Origin: Scandinavium lactucae
GTDB taxonomy: Bacteria; Pseudomonadota; Gammaproteobacteria; Enterobacterales; Enterobacteriaceae
Reading direction: 5' to 3'
Length of the DNA stretch: 64,000 bases
Assembly (NCBI RefSeq): GCF_033843265.1
Contig: NZ_JAWXRD010000001.1
Span: 186,001-250,000, forward strand
Shown: positions 45,451 to 56,474 of the stretch, piece by piece
Position numbering within the stretch: the stretch's first letter is position 1
How the letters are laid out: every line of letters begins with the position of its first letter
Translations under genes and position numbers: made by a program
The notes under the pieces: model-generated
What the model was told of the DNA's origin: nothing
What the model saw: only the letters and a program-made list of their open reading frames with translations
The model's database searches: none

Positions 45451-45778
45451 GGTCCAACTCCCAAATATGATCTATATGGACAATTCAAAGGCCGAGGAAT
45501 ATGCCCTCTTAGCCTTCTTTTGTCAATGGATTTGTGCAAATAAGCGCCGTTAGTAGGACAACGCTTGGTTACGTATTGATGGCGCAGGATTCTACCAGCT
45601 TGCGCCCTACGAATACAGCCTTTCTACGACAAAAATCACCGTGGAGGTGAGTTTCTGTTGGCATTTCTGTCAAGGTGGATGAAATCGTTGCATCTTTCGT
45701 AAGCCAGGTGCAATCGGCGGTTAACGTTACCTGCTGTACAAGGTATACTTTCACGATTTTCACTGTTTTGAGCCAGAC
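45451..45778. other. rpsT-ribF divergent region with vestige of yaaY
   Basis: These 328 bases carry the rpsT and ribF promoters. The stretch GGCGCAGGATTCTACCAGCT and the following bases resemble the 5' part of E. coli yaaY. Here that frame is blocked by a TAG upstream and a TGA after about 35 codons, and no start is available. I see no intact gene. Confidence 0.6.
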
Positions 45779-46717
45779 ATGAAGCTGATACGCGGCATAC
45801 ATAATCCAGGTCAGGCACCACACGGGTGCGTCCTGACTATTGGCAATTTCGACGGCGTGCATCGTGGGCATCAGGCATTGCTACAGCGTCTGTGTGCTGA
45901 AGGACGCGAACGTGGCCTGCCTGTGGTGGTAATGATTTTCGAACCGCAGCCGCTTGAGCTTTTCGCGTCGGACAAAGCCCCGGCCCGCCTGACGCGGCTG
46001 CGCGATAAAGTACGTTATCTGGCCGAAAGCGGCGTTGATTACCTGCTGTGTGTTCGTTTCGATCGCCGTTTTGCGGCGCTGACGGCACAAGAGTTTATCA
46101 GCGAGCTGCTGGTGAAACGCCTTGGCGTGCAGTATCTGGCCGTCGGGGATGATTTCCGCTTCGGCGCTGGTCGCGAAGGGGATTTCTTGTTATTACAGAA
46201 GGCCGGTGCCGAGTTTGGTTTTGACGTCACCAGCACCCAGACCTTTTGTGAAGGCGGTCTGCGCATCAGCAGCACCGCGGTGCGCCGGGCGCTGGCCGAG
46301 GATGACCTCGAACTGGCGCAAACGCTATTGGGGCATCCGTTCAGTATTTCCGGTCGCGTGGTTCATGGTGATGAACTGGGACGCACCATTGGTTTCCCGA
46401 CGGCGAATCTGCCGCTGCGTCGTCAGGTTTCCCCGGTTAAAGGGGTGTATGCGGTAGAAGTGGCGGGCCTGGGCGATAAGCTGTTACCCGGCGTTGCCAA
46501 TATCGGCACCCGTCCCACGGTGGCTGGCGTGCGCCAGCAGCTGGAAGTACATCTGTTAGACGTTGTAATGGACCTCTATGGTCGCCATATCGATGTCATA
46601 CTGCGTAAAAAAATACGCAACGAGCAGCGATTCGCATCGCTGGACGAATTAAAAGCGCAAATCGCGCGTGATGAATTAACGGCTCGCGAGTTGTTCGGGC
46701 TATCAAACCCGGCGTAA
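45779..46717 (+). CDS. ribF: Bifunctional riboflavin kinase / FAD synthetase
   Basis: RibF makes FMN and FAD from riboflavin. It has 312 residues, against 313 in E. coli. The N-terminal adenylyltransferase motif is GNFDGVHRGH (residues 22-31). The C-terminal kinase shows GRTIGFPTANL and GVANIGTRPTV. It is the first gene of the ribF-ileS-lspA-fkpB-ispH operon, with ileS 32 bases downstream. Confidence 0.98.
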   Translation: MKLIRGIHNPGQAPHGCVLTIGNFDGVHRGHQALLQRLCAEGRERGLPVVVMIFEPQPLELFASDKAPARLTRLRDKVRYLAESGVDYLLCVRFDRRFAALTAQEFISELLVKRLGVQYLAVGDDFRFGAGREGDFLLLQKAGAEFGFDVTSTQTFCEGGLRISSTAVRRALAEDDLELAQTLLGHPFSISGRVVHGDELGRTIGFPTANLPLRRQVSPVKGVYAVEVAGLGDKLLPGVANIGTRPTVAGVRQQLEVHLLDVVMDLYGRHIDVILRKKIRNEQRFASLDELKAQIARDELTARELFGLSNPA

Positions 46718-46749
46718 TGCCAACGTAAAAATACGGAAACGAGAATCTG

Positions 46750-49565
<2,816 letters not shown>

Positions 49566-49566
<1 letters not shown>

Positions 49567-50066
49567 TGAGCCAATCAATCTGTAAAAGTGGCCTGCGCTG
49601 GCTGTGGCTGGTCGTGGTGGTGCTGATTATCGATCTCGGCAGCAAATTCCTGATCCTCCAGCATTTTGAACTGGGGGAGACGGTATCGCTGTTCCCGTCG
49701 CTGAATCTGCACTATGCGCGTAACTATGGCGCAGCGTTCAGCTTCCTCGCCGACAGCGGTGGCTGGCAGCGCTGGTTCTTCGCCGGGATTGCGATCGGCA
49801 TTTGTGTCATTTTGGCGGTGCTGATGTATCGCTCAAAAGCGACGCAAAAGCTGAATAACATCGCCTATGCGCTGATCATCGGTGGCGCACTGGGTAACCT
49901 GTTTGATCGCTTGTGGCACGGTTTCGTGGTCGACATGATCGACTTCTACGTCGGTAACTGGCACTTTGCGACCTTCAATCTCGCCGACTCCGCTATCTGT
50001 ATCGGTGCGGCGTTGGTGGTGCTGGAAGGCTTCTTGCCGAACGCCGCTGCGAAGAAACAGGCGTAA
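49566..50066 (+). CDS. lspA: Lipoprotein signal peptidase (SPase II)
   Basis: LspA cleaves prolipoprotein signal peptides in the inner membrane. It has 166 residues and four membrane helices. The catalytic aspartates lie in the conserved blocks GNLFDRLWHGFVVDMIDFY and FNLADSAI, with NYGAAFS also present. Its start overlaps the ileS stop by one base. A BIME repeat follows before fkpB. Confidence 0.98.
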
Positions 50067-50073
50067 TAAAATC

Positions 50074-50143
50074 GCCGGGTGGCGCTACGCGTGCCCGGGC
50101 CTACTTATCGCGTAGGCTCGGTCAACGCAGCGCCACCGGGCAA
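50074..50143. repeat. BIME (paired REP elements) between lspA and fkpB
   Basis: Two REP units in opposite orientation, GCCGGGTGGCGCT at 50074 and AGCGCCACCGGGC ending at 50141, with the motif CGTAGG between them, form a long inverted repeat within an essential operon. Confidence 0.87.
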
Positions 50144-50162
50144 CATTAGCGAGCAATCCTGC

Positions 50163-50612
50163 ATGTCTAAATCTGTTCAGAGCAATAGCGCGGTGCTGGT
50201 TCATTTCACCTTGAAACTTGACGATGGTTCCACCGCTGAATCCACCCGCAATAACGGCAAACCTGCGCTGTTCCGCCTTGGCGATGCATCGCTGTCCGAA
50301 GGTCTGGAACAACATCTGCTAGGCTTGAAAGAGGGCGATAAAACCACGTTCTCGCTGGAGCCGGATGCCGCGTTTGGCGTACCGAGCCCGGATCTCATCC
50401 AATATTTTTCACGCCGTGAGTTTATGGATGCTGGCGAGCCGGATATTGGCGCGATCATGCTCTTTACCGCAATGGATGGCAGCGAAATGCCGGGGGTTAT
50501 TCGTGAGGTTAACGGCGATTCCATCACCGTCGATTTCAATCACCCGCTGGCGGGGCGTACCGTTCATTTTGATATTGAAGTGCTGGAGATAGACCCGGCA
50601 CTGGAGGCATAA
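50163..50612 (+). CDS. fkpB: FKBP-type peptidyl-prolyl isomerase (SlpA-like)
   Basis: FkpB is a 149-residue cytosolic FKBP/SlyD-type chaperone-isomerase. The start at 50163 (MSKSVQSNSAVLVHF) gives the E. coli length; the upstream open frame runs through the BIME. Family motifs are FRLGDASLSEGLEQHLLG and VDFNHPLAGRTVHFDIEVL. It is followed one base later by ispH. Confidence 0.97.
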   Translation: MSKSVQSNSAVLVHFTLKLDDGSTAESTRNNGKPALFRLGDASLSEGLEQHLLGLKEGDKTTFSLEPDAAFGVPSPDLIQYFSRREFMDAGEPDIGAIMLFTAMDGSEMPGVIREVNGDSITVDFNHPLAGRTVHFDIEVLEIDPALEA

Positions 50613-50613
50613 A

Positions 50614-51564
50614 ATGCAGATCCTGTTGGCCAACCCGCGCGGTTTCTGCGCCGGTGTAGACCGCGCTATCAGCATTGTTGAAAACGCGCTGCAGATTTTC
50701 GGCGCGCCGATTTACGTCCGCCATGAAGTGGTACACAACCGCTACGTGGTCGATAGCCTGCGTCAGCGCGGCGCGATTTTCATTGAGCAAATCAGCGAAG
50801 TGCCAGACGGCACGATCCTGATTTTCTCCGCGCATGGTGTTTCGCAGGCCGTGCGTAACGAAGCTAAAAACCGTGACCTGACCGTCTTTGATGCCACCTG
50901 TCCGTTGGTGACCAAAGTGCATATGGAAGTGGCCCGCGCCAGCCGTCGAGGTGAAGAGTCGATTCTTATCGGCCACGCGGGACACCCGGAAGTGGAAGGC
51001 ACAATGGGCCAGTACAGCAACCCGGAAGGGGGGATGTATCTGGTCGAGTCGCCGGAAGACGTCTGGAAGCTGAATGTCAAAAACGAAGCGCGCCTCTCGT
51101 TCATGACCCAGACTACGCTCTCGGTGGACGATACGTCGGACGTTATTGATGCTCTGCGTAGTCGTTTCCCGAAAATTGTCGGGCCGCGCAAGGACGACAT
51201 CTGCTATGCCACTACCAACCGTCAGGAAGCGGTGCGTGATTTAGCACAGCGTGCCGATGTGGTGCTGGTTGTCGGGTCGAAAAACTCCTCCAACTCCAAC
51301 CGACTGGCGGAACTGGCTCAGCGTATGGGCAAAGCAGCGTTCCTGATTGATGATTCAACCGACATCCAGGAAGAGTGGGTCAAAACGGCGGCCTGCGTCG
51401 GCGTCACCGCTGGCGCTTCCGCCCCGGATATTCTGGTGCAGAACGTGATTGTGCGCTTGCAGGAGCTGGGCGGTGGGGAGGCTATCCCACTTGAAGGCCG
51501 TGAAGAGAACATCGTCTTCGAAGTGCCGAAAGAGCTGAGACTCGATATCCGCGAAGTGGAATAA
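50614..51564 (+). CDS. ispH: 4-hydroxy-3-methylbut-2-enyl diphosphate reductase
   Basis: IspH (LytB) is the last enzyme of the MEP isoprenoid pathway, producing IPP and DMAPP. It has 316 residues. Three iron-sulphur ligands are visible: Cys12 (NPRGFC), Cys96 (DATCPL) and Cys197 (DICYATTNRQ). His41 and Glu126-type active-site segments are conserved. It is the last gene of the ribF operon, followed by a terminator. Confidence 0.98.
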   Translation: MQILLANPRGFCAGVDRAISIVENALQIFGAPIYVRHEVVHNRYVVDSLRQRGAIFIEQISEVPDGTILIFSAHGVSQAVRNEAKNRDLTVFDATCPLVTKVHMEVARASRRGEESILIGHAGHPEVEGTMGQYSNPEGGMYLVESPEDVWKLNVKNEARLSFMTQTTLSVDDTSDVIDALRSRFPKIVGPRKDDICYATTNRQEAVRDLAQRADVVLVVGSKNSSNSNRLAELAQRMGKAAFLIDDSTDIQEEWVKTAACVGVTAGASAPDILVQNVIVRLQELGGGEAIPLEGREENIVFEVPKELRLDIREVE

Positions 51565-51592
51565 GTTTTTTATCCGCAACGTATGTAAAAAT

Positions 51593-51618
51593 GCCAGGCT
51601 AATCACCTGGCTTTTTTT
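51593..51618 (+). terminator. ribF-ispH operon terminator
   Basis: GCCAGG/CCTGGC stem with a 7-base loop and a T7 tract, 28 bases after ispH and 11 bases before the rihC start. Confidence 0.88.
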
Positions 51619-51629
51619 ATGGAGGAATC

Positions 51630-52544
51630 ATGCCGTTACCCTTTATTCTCGACACCGATCCCGGTATCGATGATGCCGCCGCCCTTGCCGCGGCGCTGTT
51701 TGCGCCTGAGCTAGACCTCCAGCTGGTAACCACCGTGGCGGGAAACGTATCGGTGGAGAAAACAACGCGTAACGCCCTGCAATTACTGCATTTCTGGCAG
51801 GCTGATATCCCGGTCGCGCAAGGTGCCGCCACCCCGCTGCTGCGTCCGCTGCGTGATGCTGCTTATGTGCATGGTGAATCCGGCATGGAAGGCTATGATT
51901 TCGTCGATCATCAGCGTCAGCCCTTAGCGAAACCGGCGTTTATGGCTATTCGCGATAAGCTGATGAGCGCCCCGGAGCCCATGACGCTGGTGGCGATCGG
52001 CCCGCTGACTAACATCGCGCTGCTGCTGACGCAGTATCCGGAATGCACGTTCAATATCCGTCGGCTGGTTATCATGGGCGGTTCTGCCGGGCGCGGTAAC
52101 TTCACGCCTAACGCCGAATTTAACATTGCTATCGATCCGGAAGCCGCCGAGCGCGTGTTCCAGAGCGGGATTGAAATCGTGATGTGCGGTCTGGATGTCA
52201 CCAATCAGGCGCTGCTCACGCCGGAGTATCTGGCCCAACTCCCGGGACTGAATAATACCGGCAAAATGCTGCATTCGCTGTTCAGCCACTATCGCAGCGG
52301 CAGCATGAGCAGCGGCCTGCGGATGCATGACCTGTGTGCGATTGCCTGGCTGGTGCGCCCGGAACTGTTCACCCTGAAATCATGCTTCGTGGCGGTGGAA
52401 ACGCAGGGCAAATATACGGCGGGCACCACGGTGGTGGACATCGAAAATCGGTTTGAACATCCGGCGAACGCACAGGTGGCGTTGGATCTGGACGTCGACG
52501 GTTTCCGCCAGTGGGTAGCCGAGGTGCTGGCGCTGGCACCCTGA
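51630..52544 (+). CDS. rihC: Non-specific ribonucleoside hydrolase RihC
   Basis: RihC hydrolyses purine and pyrimidine ribonucleosides to base and ribose. It has 304 residues. The calcium-binding aspartate cluster DTDPGIDDAAAL is near residue 10. GPLTNIALLL and the NAEFNIAIDPEAA motif are typical. The start at 51630 has GGAGGA five bases upstream. In E. coli dapB follows; here an 8.7-kb block of sugar genes intervenes. Confidence 0.97.
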   Translation: MPLPFILDTDPGIDDAAALAAALFAPELDLQLVTTVAGNVSVEKTTRNALQLLHFWQADIPVAQGAATPLLRPLRDAAYVHGESGMEGYDFVDHQRQPLAKPAFMAIRDKLMSAPEPMTLVAIGPLTNIALLLTQYPECTFNIRRLVIMGGSAGRGNFTPNAEFNIAIDPEAAERVFQSGIEIVMCGLDVTNQALLTPEYLAQLPGLNNTGKMLHSLFSHYRSGSMSSGLRMHDLCAIAWLVRPELFTLKSCFVAVETQGKYTAGTTVVDIENRFEHPANAQVALDLDVDGFRQWVAEVLALAP

Positions 52545-52550
52545 GCCGGA

Positions 52551-53444
52551 TTAAATCTTGTCGCTGAGATAGTCAATCATCGCCCGCATCCTGGCGGGCA
52601 GATGTTTGTTACCTGACCACAGCAGCCACAGCTGCCCGGAATAGCGGCTGATAAATTCCCATTCTGGCAAGACCTGCACAATCTCGCCGCTCTCCAGTGC
52701 CTCTCGGGCGGTAAACAGCGGCAGGCTGCCGATCCCCAGATGCTGTTTGACCGCATCGAGGCGCACCGCCGTGTGGTTGGCGGCATAGCGTCCCTGGGTT
52801 TGAACGGTTTCCATTTTCCCCTCGCGACGGAATTTCCAGCGTGCGTCGGCGGGCATTTCGCCCAGGCTGATGCAGCTATGTGCCATCAACTCCTGCGGCG
52901 TTTGCGGCGTGCCGTGCTGCTGCAAATAGTCAGGGGTGGCGCAAATGACATGTGTCACTGGCATCAGCGGTTTGCCATGCAGACCAGGTGAGGGCGAGTG
53001 GGTAATGCGCAGCGCCAGATCGATCCCGTCATCAATGAAATCCAGCACCCTGTCCTCCAGCCGCAAACAAACATCCACCTGCGGGAAACGTGCCAGAAAT
53101 TCGATCATCAGCGGATGCACCACAAAGCGCCCGATGGCTTTCGGTACGCTGATCGTCAGCTTTCCCTGGGCAATCGCCTGCTCACGGTTGCCGCCGTCCA
53201 TCGCCAGACGCGCAGCCTCCAACATTTCTTGCGCATGACGATAGACCGTTTTGCCGCTGTCGCTCAGGCGCAGTTTGCGGGTGGTTCGGTGCAGCAGTTT
53301 GCTGCCCATTTCCTGCTCCAGACGGGACACGCTGCGGCTGATGGCGGAGGGCGTCGCCCCGGATTTACGGGCCACGGCGGAAAAACTACCCTGGTCGACG
53401 ACCTGGACAAACAGGGCCAGATCGGGAAGTACGTTTAGATTCAT
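52551..53444 (-). CDS. LysR-family transcriptional regulator (YafC/AaeR-like group)
   Basis: This 297-residue LysR protein has an N-terminal winged helix (GSFSAVARKSGATPSAISRS, residues about 19-38) followed by the conserved SRLEQEMGSKLLHRTTRKL linker. The effector-binding domain resembles regulators of the CrgA/YafC type (DDGIDLALRITHSP). It is transcribed away from the AlaX-like gene across a 92-base gap, so it may control that gene. The ligand is unknown. It ends seven bases from the convergent rihC stop. Confidence 0.88.
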   Translation of the reverse strand: MNLNVLPDLALFVQVVDQGSFSAVARKSGATPSAISRSVSRLEQEMGSKLLHRTTRKLRLSDSGKTVYRHAQEMLEAARLAMDGGNREQAIAQGKLTISVPKAIGRFVVHPLMIEFLARFPQVDVCLRLEDRVLDFIDDGIDLALRITHSPSPGLHGKPLMPVTHVICATPDYLQQHGTPQTPQELMAHSCISLGEMPADARWKFRREGKMETVQTQGRYAANHTAVRLDAVKQHLGIGSLPLFTAREALESGEIVQVLPEWEFISRYSGQLWLLWSGNKHLPARMRAMIDYLSDKI

Positions 53445-53536
53445 TTGTGCCTGTCACGCAAAGGTGCATTGAAGGTGGAGGGGATTATCGCCATTGACGA
53501 TATCAATATACTGTCGAGAACAAGAGGAGAACAAGC

Positions 53537-54166
53537 ATGACAGAACGCCTTTATTACACCAGTGACGCTACCGAAGGGCAGGCGCAAGTCTTACGCTGTG
53601 AAACCGAGGCGGACGGAGGCTACGCCGTGGTACTCGACCGCACGCTGTTTCATCCGCAAGGCGGCGGTCAACCGGCTGACCGCGGCTGGATTGCTGGTAT
53701 TGCGGTAGAAAACGTACTCACGCGTGATGACCAGGTGGTACATCTGCTGGCACAACCGCTCCCGGCTGGTGAAGTGTCGATGCAGGTGGATGCTGTGGCC
53801 AGACTGCTGCATACCCGATTACACTCTGCTGGACATTTGATTGGCCTGGCGGGCGAACAGCTTGGCTGGCAGCCCGTCAAAGCTCACCACTGGCCGGGAG
53901 AAGGGCGCATCACGTTTGTGGCGGTCGATAACGCCGAGTTGCCAGATGTCAGCGCGTTTCAGACAAAAATCAACGGCTGGATAGATGAGAATCTGCCCCG
54001 CAATCTTTTGATGGAACAGGGTATCCGCCAGGTGGGATATGGCACACAGCGGACTTATCCGTGCGGCGGAACGCATGTCGCCAGCTTGTCTGGGTTAGGC
54101 AAGGTCGACATTAGCCATCTGAAATTCAAAAAGGGCCAACTGGTGGTCAGTTATTCCCTGGCGTGA
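53537..54166 (+). CDS. AlaX-type alanyl-tRNA trans-editing protein
   Basis: This free-standing 209-residue editing-domain protein hydrolyses Ser- or Gly-tRNA(Ala). The zinc ligands are complete: HSAGH (His96 and His100) and CGGTH (Cys176 and His180). The N-terminal glycine-rich FHPQGGGQPADRG marks the AlaRS editing-domain superfamily. The length indicates the AlaX type with an N-terminal beta-barrel and no AlaRS C-Ala domain. It is divergent from the LysR gene. E. coli K-12 has a homologue elsewhere (YbaK and AlaX families differ), so this copy may be an accessory quality-control gene. Confidence 0.9.
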   Translation: MTERLYYTSDATEGQAQVLRCETEADGGYAVVLDRTLFHPQGGGQPADRGWIAGIAVENVLTRDDQVVHLLAQPLPAGEVSMQVDAVARLLHTRLHSAGHLIGLAGEQLGWQPVKAHHWPGEGRITFVAVDNAELPDVSAFQTKINGWIDENLPRNLLMEQGIRQVGYGTQRTYPCGGTHVASLSGLGKVDISHLKFKKGQLVVSYSLA

Positions 54167-54196
54167 AGGGGCGGTAAAGTGAAGCAACGCACAGAC

Positions 54197-54212
54197 GGTT
54201 AATCGATTAATC
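54197..54212 (+). promoter_or_regulatory. Operator 1 of the LacI-family regulator (cupin operon)
   Basis: GGTTAATCGATTAATC, containing the perfect 12-bp palindrome TTAATCGATTAA with a central CG, lies 42 bases before the first cupin gene. Identical or near-identical copies precede the PTS operon and the LacI gene. CG-centred palindromes are typical LacI/GalR operators. Confidence 0.82.
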
Positions 54213-54254
54213 GGCTATGCTGAGTCTGTTGTTCTCCTCGGGCCGGAGAAACAG

Positions 54255-54818
54255 ATGAATCCTTCAATAAAGATGCCGCCGCAGGTGGCATGGGACAGCG
54301 GTTCCCTGTCTGGCGCACCGCTGATGCAAAAAACCACTCACCTCGGTGATTTAAACGGCATTTTTGCTGACGATGAGGCATGGCGTGGCGGTGACCCCGC
54401 ACTCGCCGTCTATCGTGTTGAAATGCTTGATACCCCATCAGGAGACGGCGAGCTGTATACCGGCGTGACCCATCTCAACCCGGGCCGCGTCGGTAACGAG
54501 TTCTTCATGACCCGGGGTCATTTCCATGCTCGCCGTGAGCAGGGGGAAGTTTATTTTGGCCTGCGCGGCGAAGGGTTATTGTTGTTGCAGGCTGAGAATG
54601 GACAAACCCGACTGGAGCGGGTCCAGCCAGGCTCGATACATATTATTCCCGGCCTGACGGCACACCGGCTGATAAACACCGGGCACGATATCCTGTCGGC
54701 ACTGGCCGTCTGGCCGAGTATTGCCGGGCATGATTATGCTGCGCTCAGCGGGGGTTTTGCCCTGCGGGTCACCACTGACATCCTGAAGCTGATGGCAAAA
54801 GAGGTGCAGAATGGCTGA
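54255..54818 (+). CDS. Cupin-type (archaeal-type) glucose-6-phosphate isomerase family protein
   Basis: This 187-residue single-cupin protein is of the GPI family PF06560. The metal ligands are visible at His89, His91, Glu98 and His137 (TRGHFHARREQGEVYFG and GLTAHR). These correspond one-for-one to the ligands of Pyrococcus furiosus phosphoglucose isomerase. The motif PGRVGNEFFMTRGHFH is diagnostic. Enterobacteria already have a Pgi of the unrelated classical family, so this enzyme probably isomerises another aldose/ketose-phosphate. It overlaps the next cupin gene by eight bases and is preceded by a LacI-type operator. Confidence 0.88.
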   Translation: MNPSIKMPPQVAWDSGSLSGAPLMQKTTHLGDLNGIFADDEAWRGGDPALAVYRVEMLDTPSGDGELYTGVTHLNPGRVGNEFFMTRGHFHARREQGEVYFGLRGEGLLLLQAENGQTRLERVQPGSIHIIPGLTAHRLINTGHDILSALAVWPSIAGHDYAALSGGFALRVTTDILKLMAKEVQNG

Positions 54819-55593
54819 CAATGCGGCACGTTTTGGCCTCGATATGACCATTCAGCGCCAGCCGATGGGCTTTGGCTACGGGGAGGATGTAACCGGGCCG
54901 ATGCCGGAGATCCGCACTCTCGATCAAATCCGTTCCTCCCTACGCGATCCGCTGTGCGACGGGCCGGAAGAGGTGTATGCGATCGCTATGGACGTCGCCC
55001 GGCTTCAGGACAGAGAAGAACTGAAAAAGCGGATGTTGCTGTTTGGCGTTGTCACCTATGCTGCCGGAACGCTGGGAGCGGAACCGGTCCGCAGCCAGGG
55101 GCATATTCATCGCATCAGCCAGCACAGCGGCTGGTCACCGCCGGAGCTGTACGAAATCTGGCAGGGCAAAGCGATTATTTATATGCAGGAATACGTGGCC
55201 GATGATCCGGGGCGCTGCTTTGCGGTCATTGCCGGACCGGGTGAGAAAGTGCTGGTCCCGCCGGGCTGGGGACATGCCACGATTTCGGCGGATGCCGAGC
55301 AGCCGCTGACCTTCGGGGCGTGGTGTGACAGGGAATATGGCTTTGAGTACGACGCTGTGCGGGCGCACAAGGGGCTGGCATGGTATCCGCTAGTGCAGGA
55401 CCGACAGATTATCTGGCAGCATAATACGCACTATTCACCCGCGCGATTGCAGGTGATCACCCCTCGTCCGTATCGGGAGTTCGGCATTACCGATGCACCT
55501 ATCTATCAACAGTTCATCGACGACCCCGCGCGTTTCCAGTTCATTTCACGCCCGGACAAAACCGCCACCCTGTGGCTGAATTTTCATCCATAA
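54811..55593 (+). CDS. Second cupin-type sugar-phosphate isomerase family protein
   Basis: This 260-residue protein is related to the previous gene but longer. The cupin motif GHIHRISQHSGWSPPELYEI carries His98, His100 and a glutamate at 112 or 115, and PPGWGHATIS carries His155, so a metal site is preserved. A C-terminal extension (about residues 200-260) is not found in the short form. It overlaps the upstream gene by eight bases, which suggests a coupled pair, possibly a hetero-oligomer. The substrate is unknown. The gene ends in a long hairpin shared with the convergent PTS operon. Confidence 0.85.
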   Translation: MADNAARFGLDMTIQRQPMGFGYGEDVTGPMPEIRTLDQIRSSLRDPLCDGPEEVYAIAMDVARLQDREELKKRMLLFGVVTYAAGTLGAEPVRSQGHIHRISQHSGWSPPELYEIWQGKAIIYMQEYVADDPGRCFAVIAGPGEKVLVPPGWGHATISADAEQPLTFGAWCDREYGFEYDAVRAHKGLAWYPLVQDRQIIWQHNTHYSPARLQVITPRPYREFGITDAPIYQQFIDDPARFQFISRPDKTATLWLNFHP

Positions 55594-55596
55594 GTG

Positions 55597-55653
55597 TTGC
55601 CCGGCGGCGCTGTATTTCCGGTCATGTAGCCACGGAAAATGCAGTGCCGCCGG
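55597..55653. terminator. Long hairpin between convergent cupin and PTS operons (BIME-like)
   Basis: Arms GCCCGGCGGCGCTGTATTTC and GAAAATGCAGTGCCGCCGGG pair with few mismatches around a short loop. The sequence resembles a REP pair, and its position between two convergent operons suggests it marks both transcript ends. Confidence 0.75.
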
Positions 55654-55658
55654 GCGTG

Positions 55659-56474
55659 TCAGGCAAACAGTCCGCTAGCGACACCGACCGCAGCCAGCAC
55701 CAGGAGCAGAAGCATGGCTTTCACCGGTGAAACGCCGCGCTTGGCCATCAGATACCAGGTGCCGAGCACCACAATCAGCGGCAGCAACTGTGGGAAAATC
55801 CCGTCGAGCATTTGCTGCAGGTGAATGTTGACCCCATCTTTGGTCACGAATTCCAGACCTGAGCCGAGCTTCACATAGCTTGCCGCCACGCCGCCCATCA
55901 CAAACACCCCGAGCAGCGACAGGGCTTCACGCAGGCGCGTCGATTTGCTGCTGACCAGCATTTCCACCGAGCCGGACCCCATCCGATAGCCCTTCAAAAA
56001 CAGGAACCATGAGCCGGGTAAGATGATGGCCAGCCAGGCGATGGTATAGAACAGCGGGCCGAGAATATTGCCCCCGGCGGCAAGTGCCATGCCGATACTC
56101 AGCAGAATCGGGATCAGCATGCCGGGGATCATCGAATCGCCGATCCCGGCGATCGGCCCCATCAGCCCGACCTTGAGGGTATTAATGGTTTCCCCGTCAA
56201 TCGGCTCGCCGTTGGCTTTTTTCTCCTCAAGCCCCAGCGCCATGCCGTTGACGATCGCGCCTATCTGCGGCTCGGTATTGTAGAACGAGGCATGACGACG
56301 CAGCATTTCCTTCCGCTGCGTTGCGTCGGGATACAGTTTCTTCGCCACCGGCAACATACTCAGGCAGAAGCCGAACGATTCCAGACGTTCGAAGCTCATC
56401 GACGACAAATTGTGCATCATCCACGCGCGCCAACAGCGTCGCAGATCGGTCCGGGTCAGTTTACGTTCTTCCAT
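55659..56474 (-). CDS. PTS system mannose/fructose/sorbose family EIID
   Basis: This 271-residue EIID subunit is the second membrane component of a mannose-family phosphotransferase permease. The N-terminus LTRTDLRRCWRAWMMHNLSS and the segment PVAKKLYP-DATQRKEMLRRH are typical. A cluster of C-terminal helices ends LLLLVLAAVGVASGLFA. It is the last gene of a five-gene operon on the minus strand and starts on the last base of EIIC. The substrate is not readable. Confidence 0.93.
   Translation of the reverse strand: MEERKLTRTDLRRCWRAWMMHNLSSMSFERLESFGFCLSMLPVAKKLYPDATQRKEMLRRHASFYNTEPQIGAIVNGMALGLEEKKANGEPIDGETINTLKVGLMGPIAGIGDSMIPGMLIPILLSIGMALAAGGNILGPLFYTIAWLAIILPGSWFLFLKGYRMGSGSVEMLVSSKSTRLREALSLLGVFVMGGVAASYVKLGSGLEFVTKDGVNIHLQQMLDGIFPQLLPLIVVLGTWYLMAKRGVSPVKAMLLLLVLAAVGVASGLFA

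Noticed and set aside
45569..45871. 100-codon minus-strand frame upstream of ribF
   Set aside because: It overlaps the ribF start in antisense and resembles no known protein.
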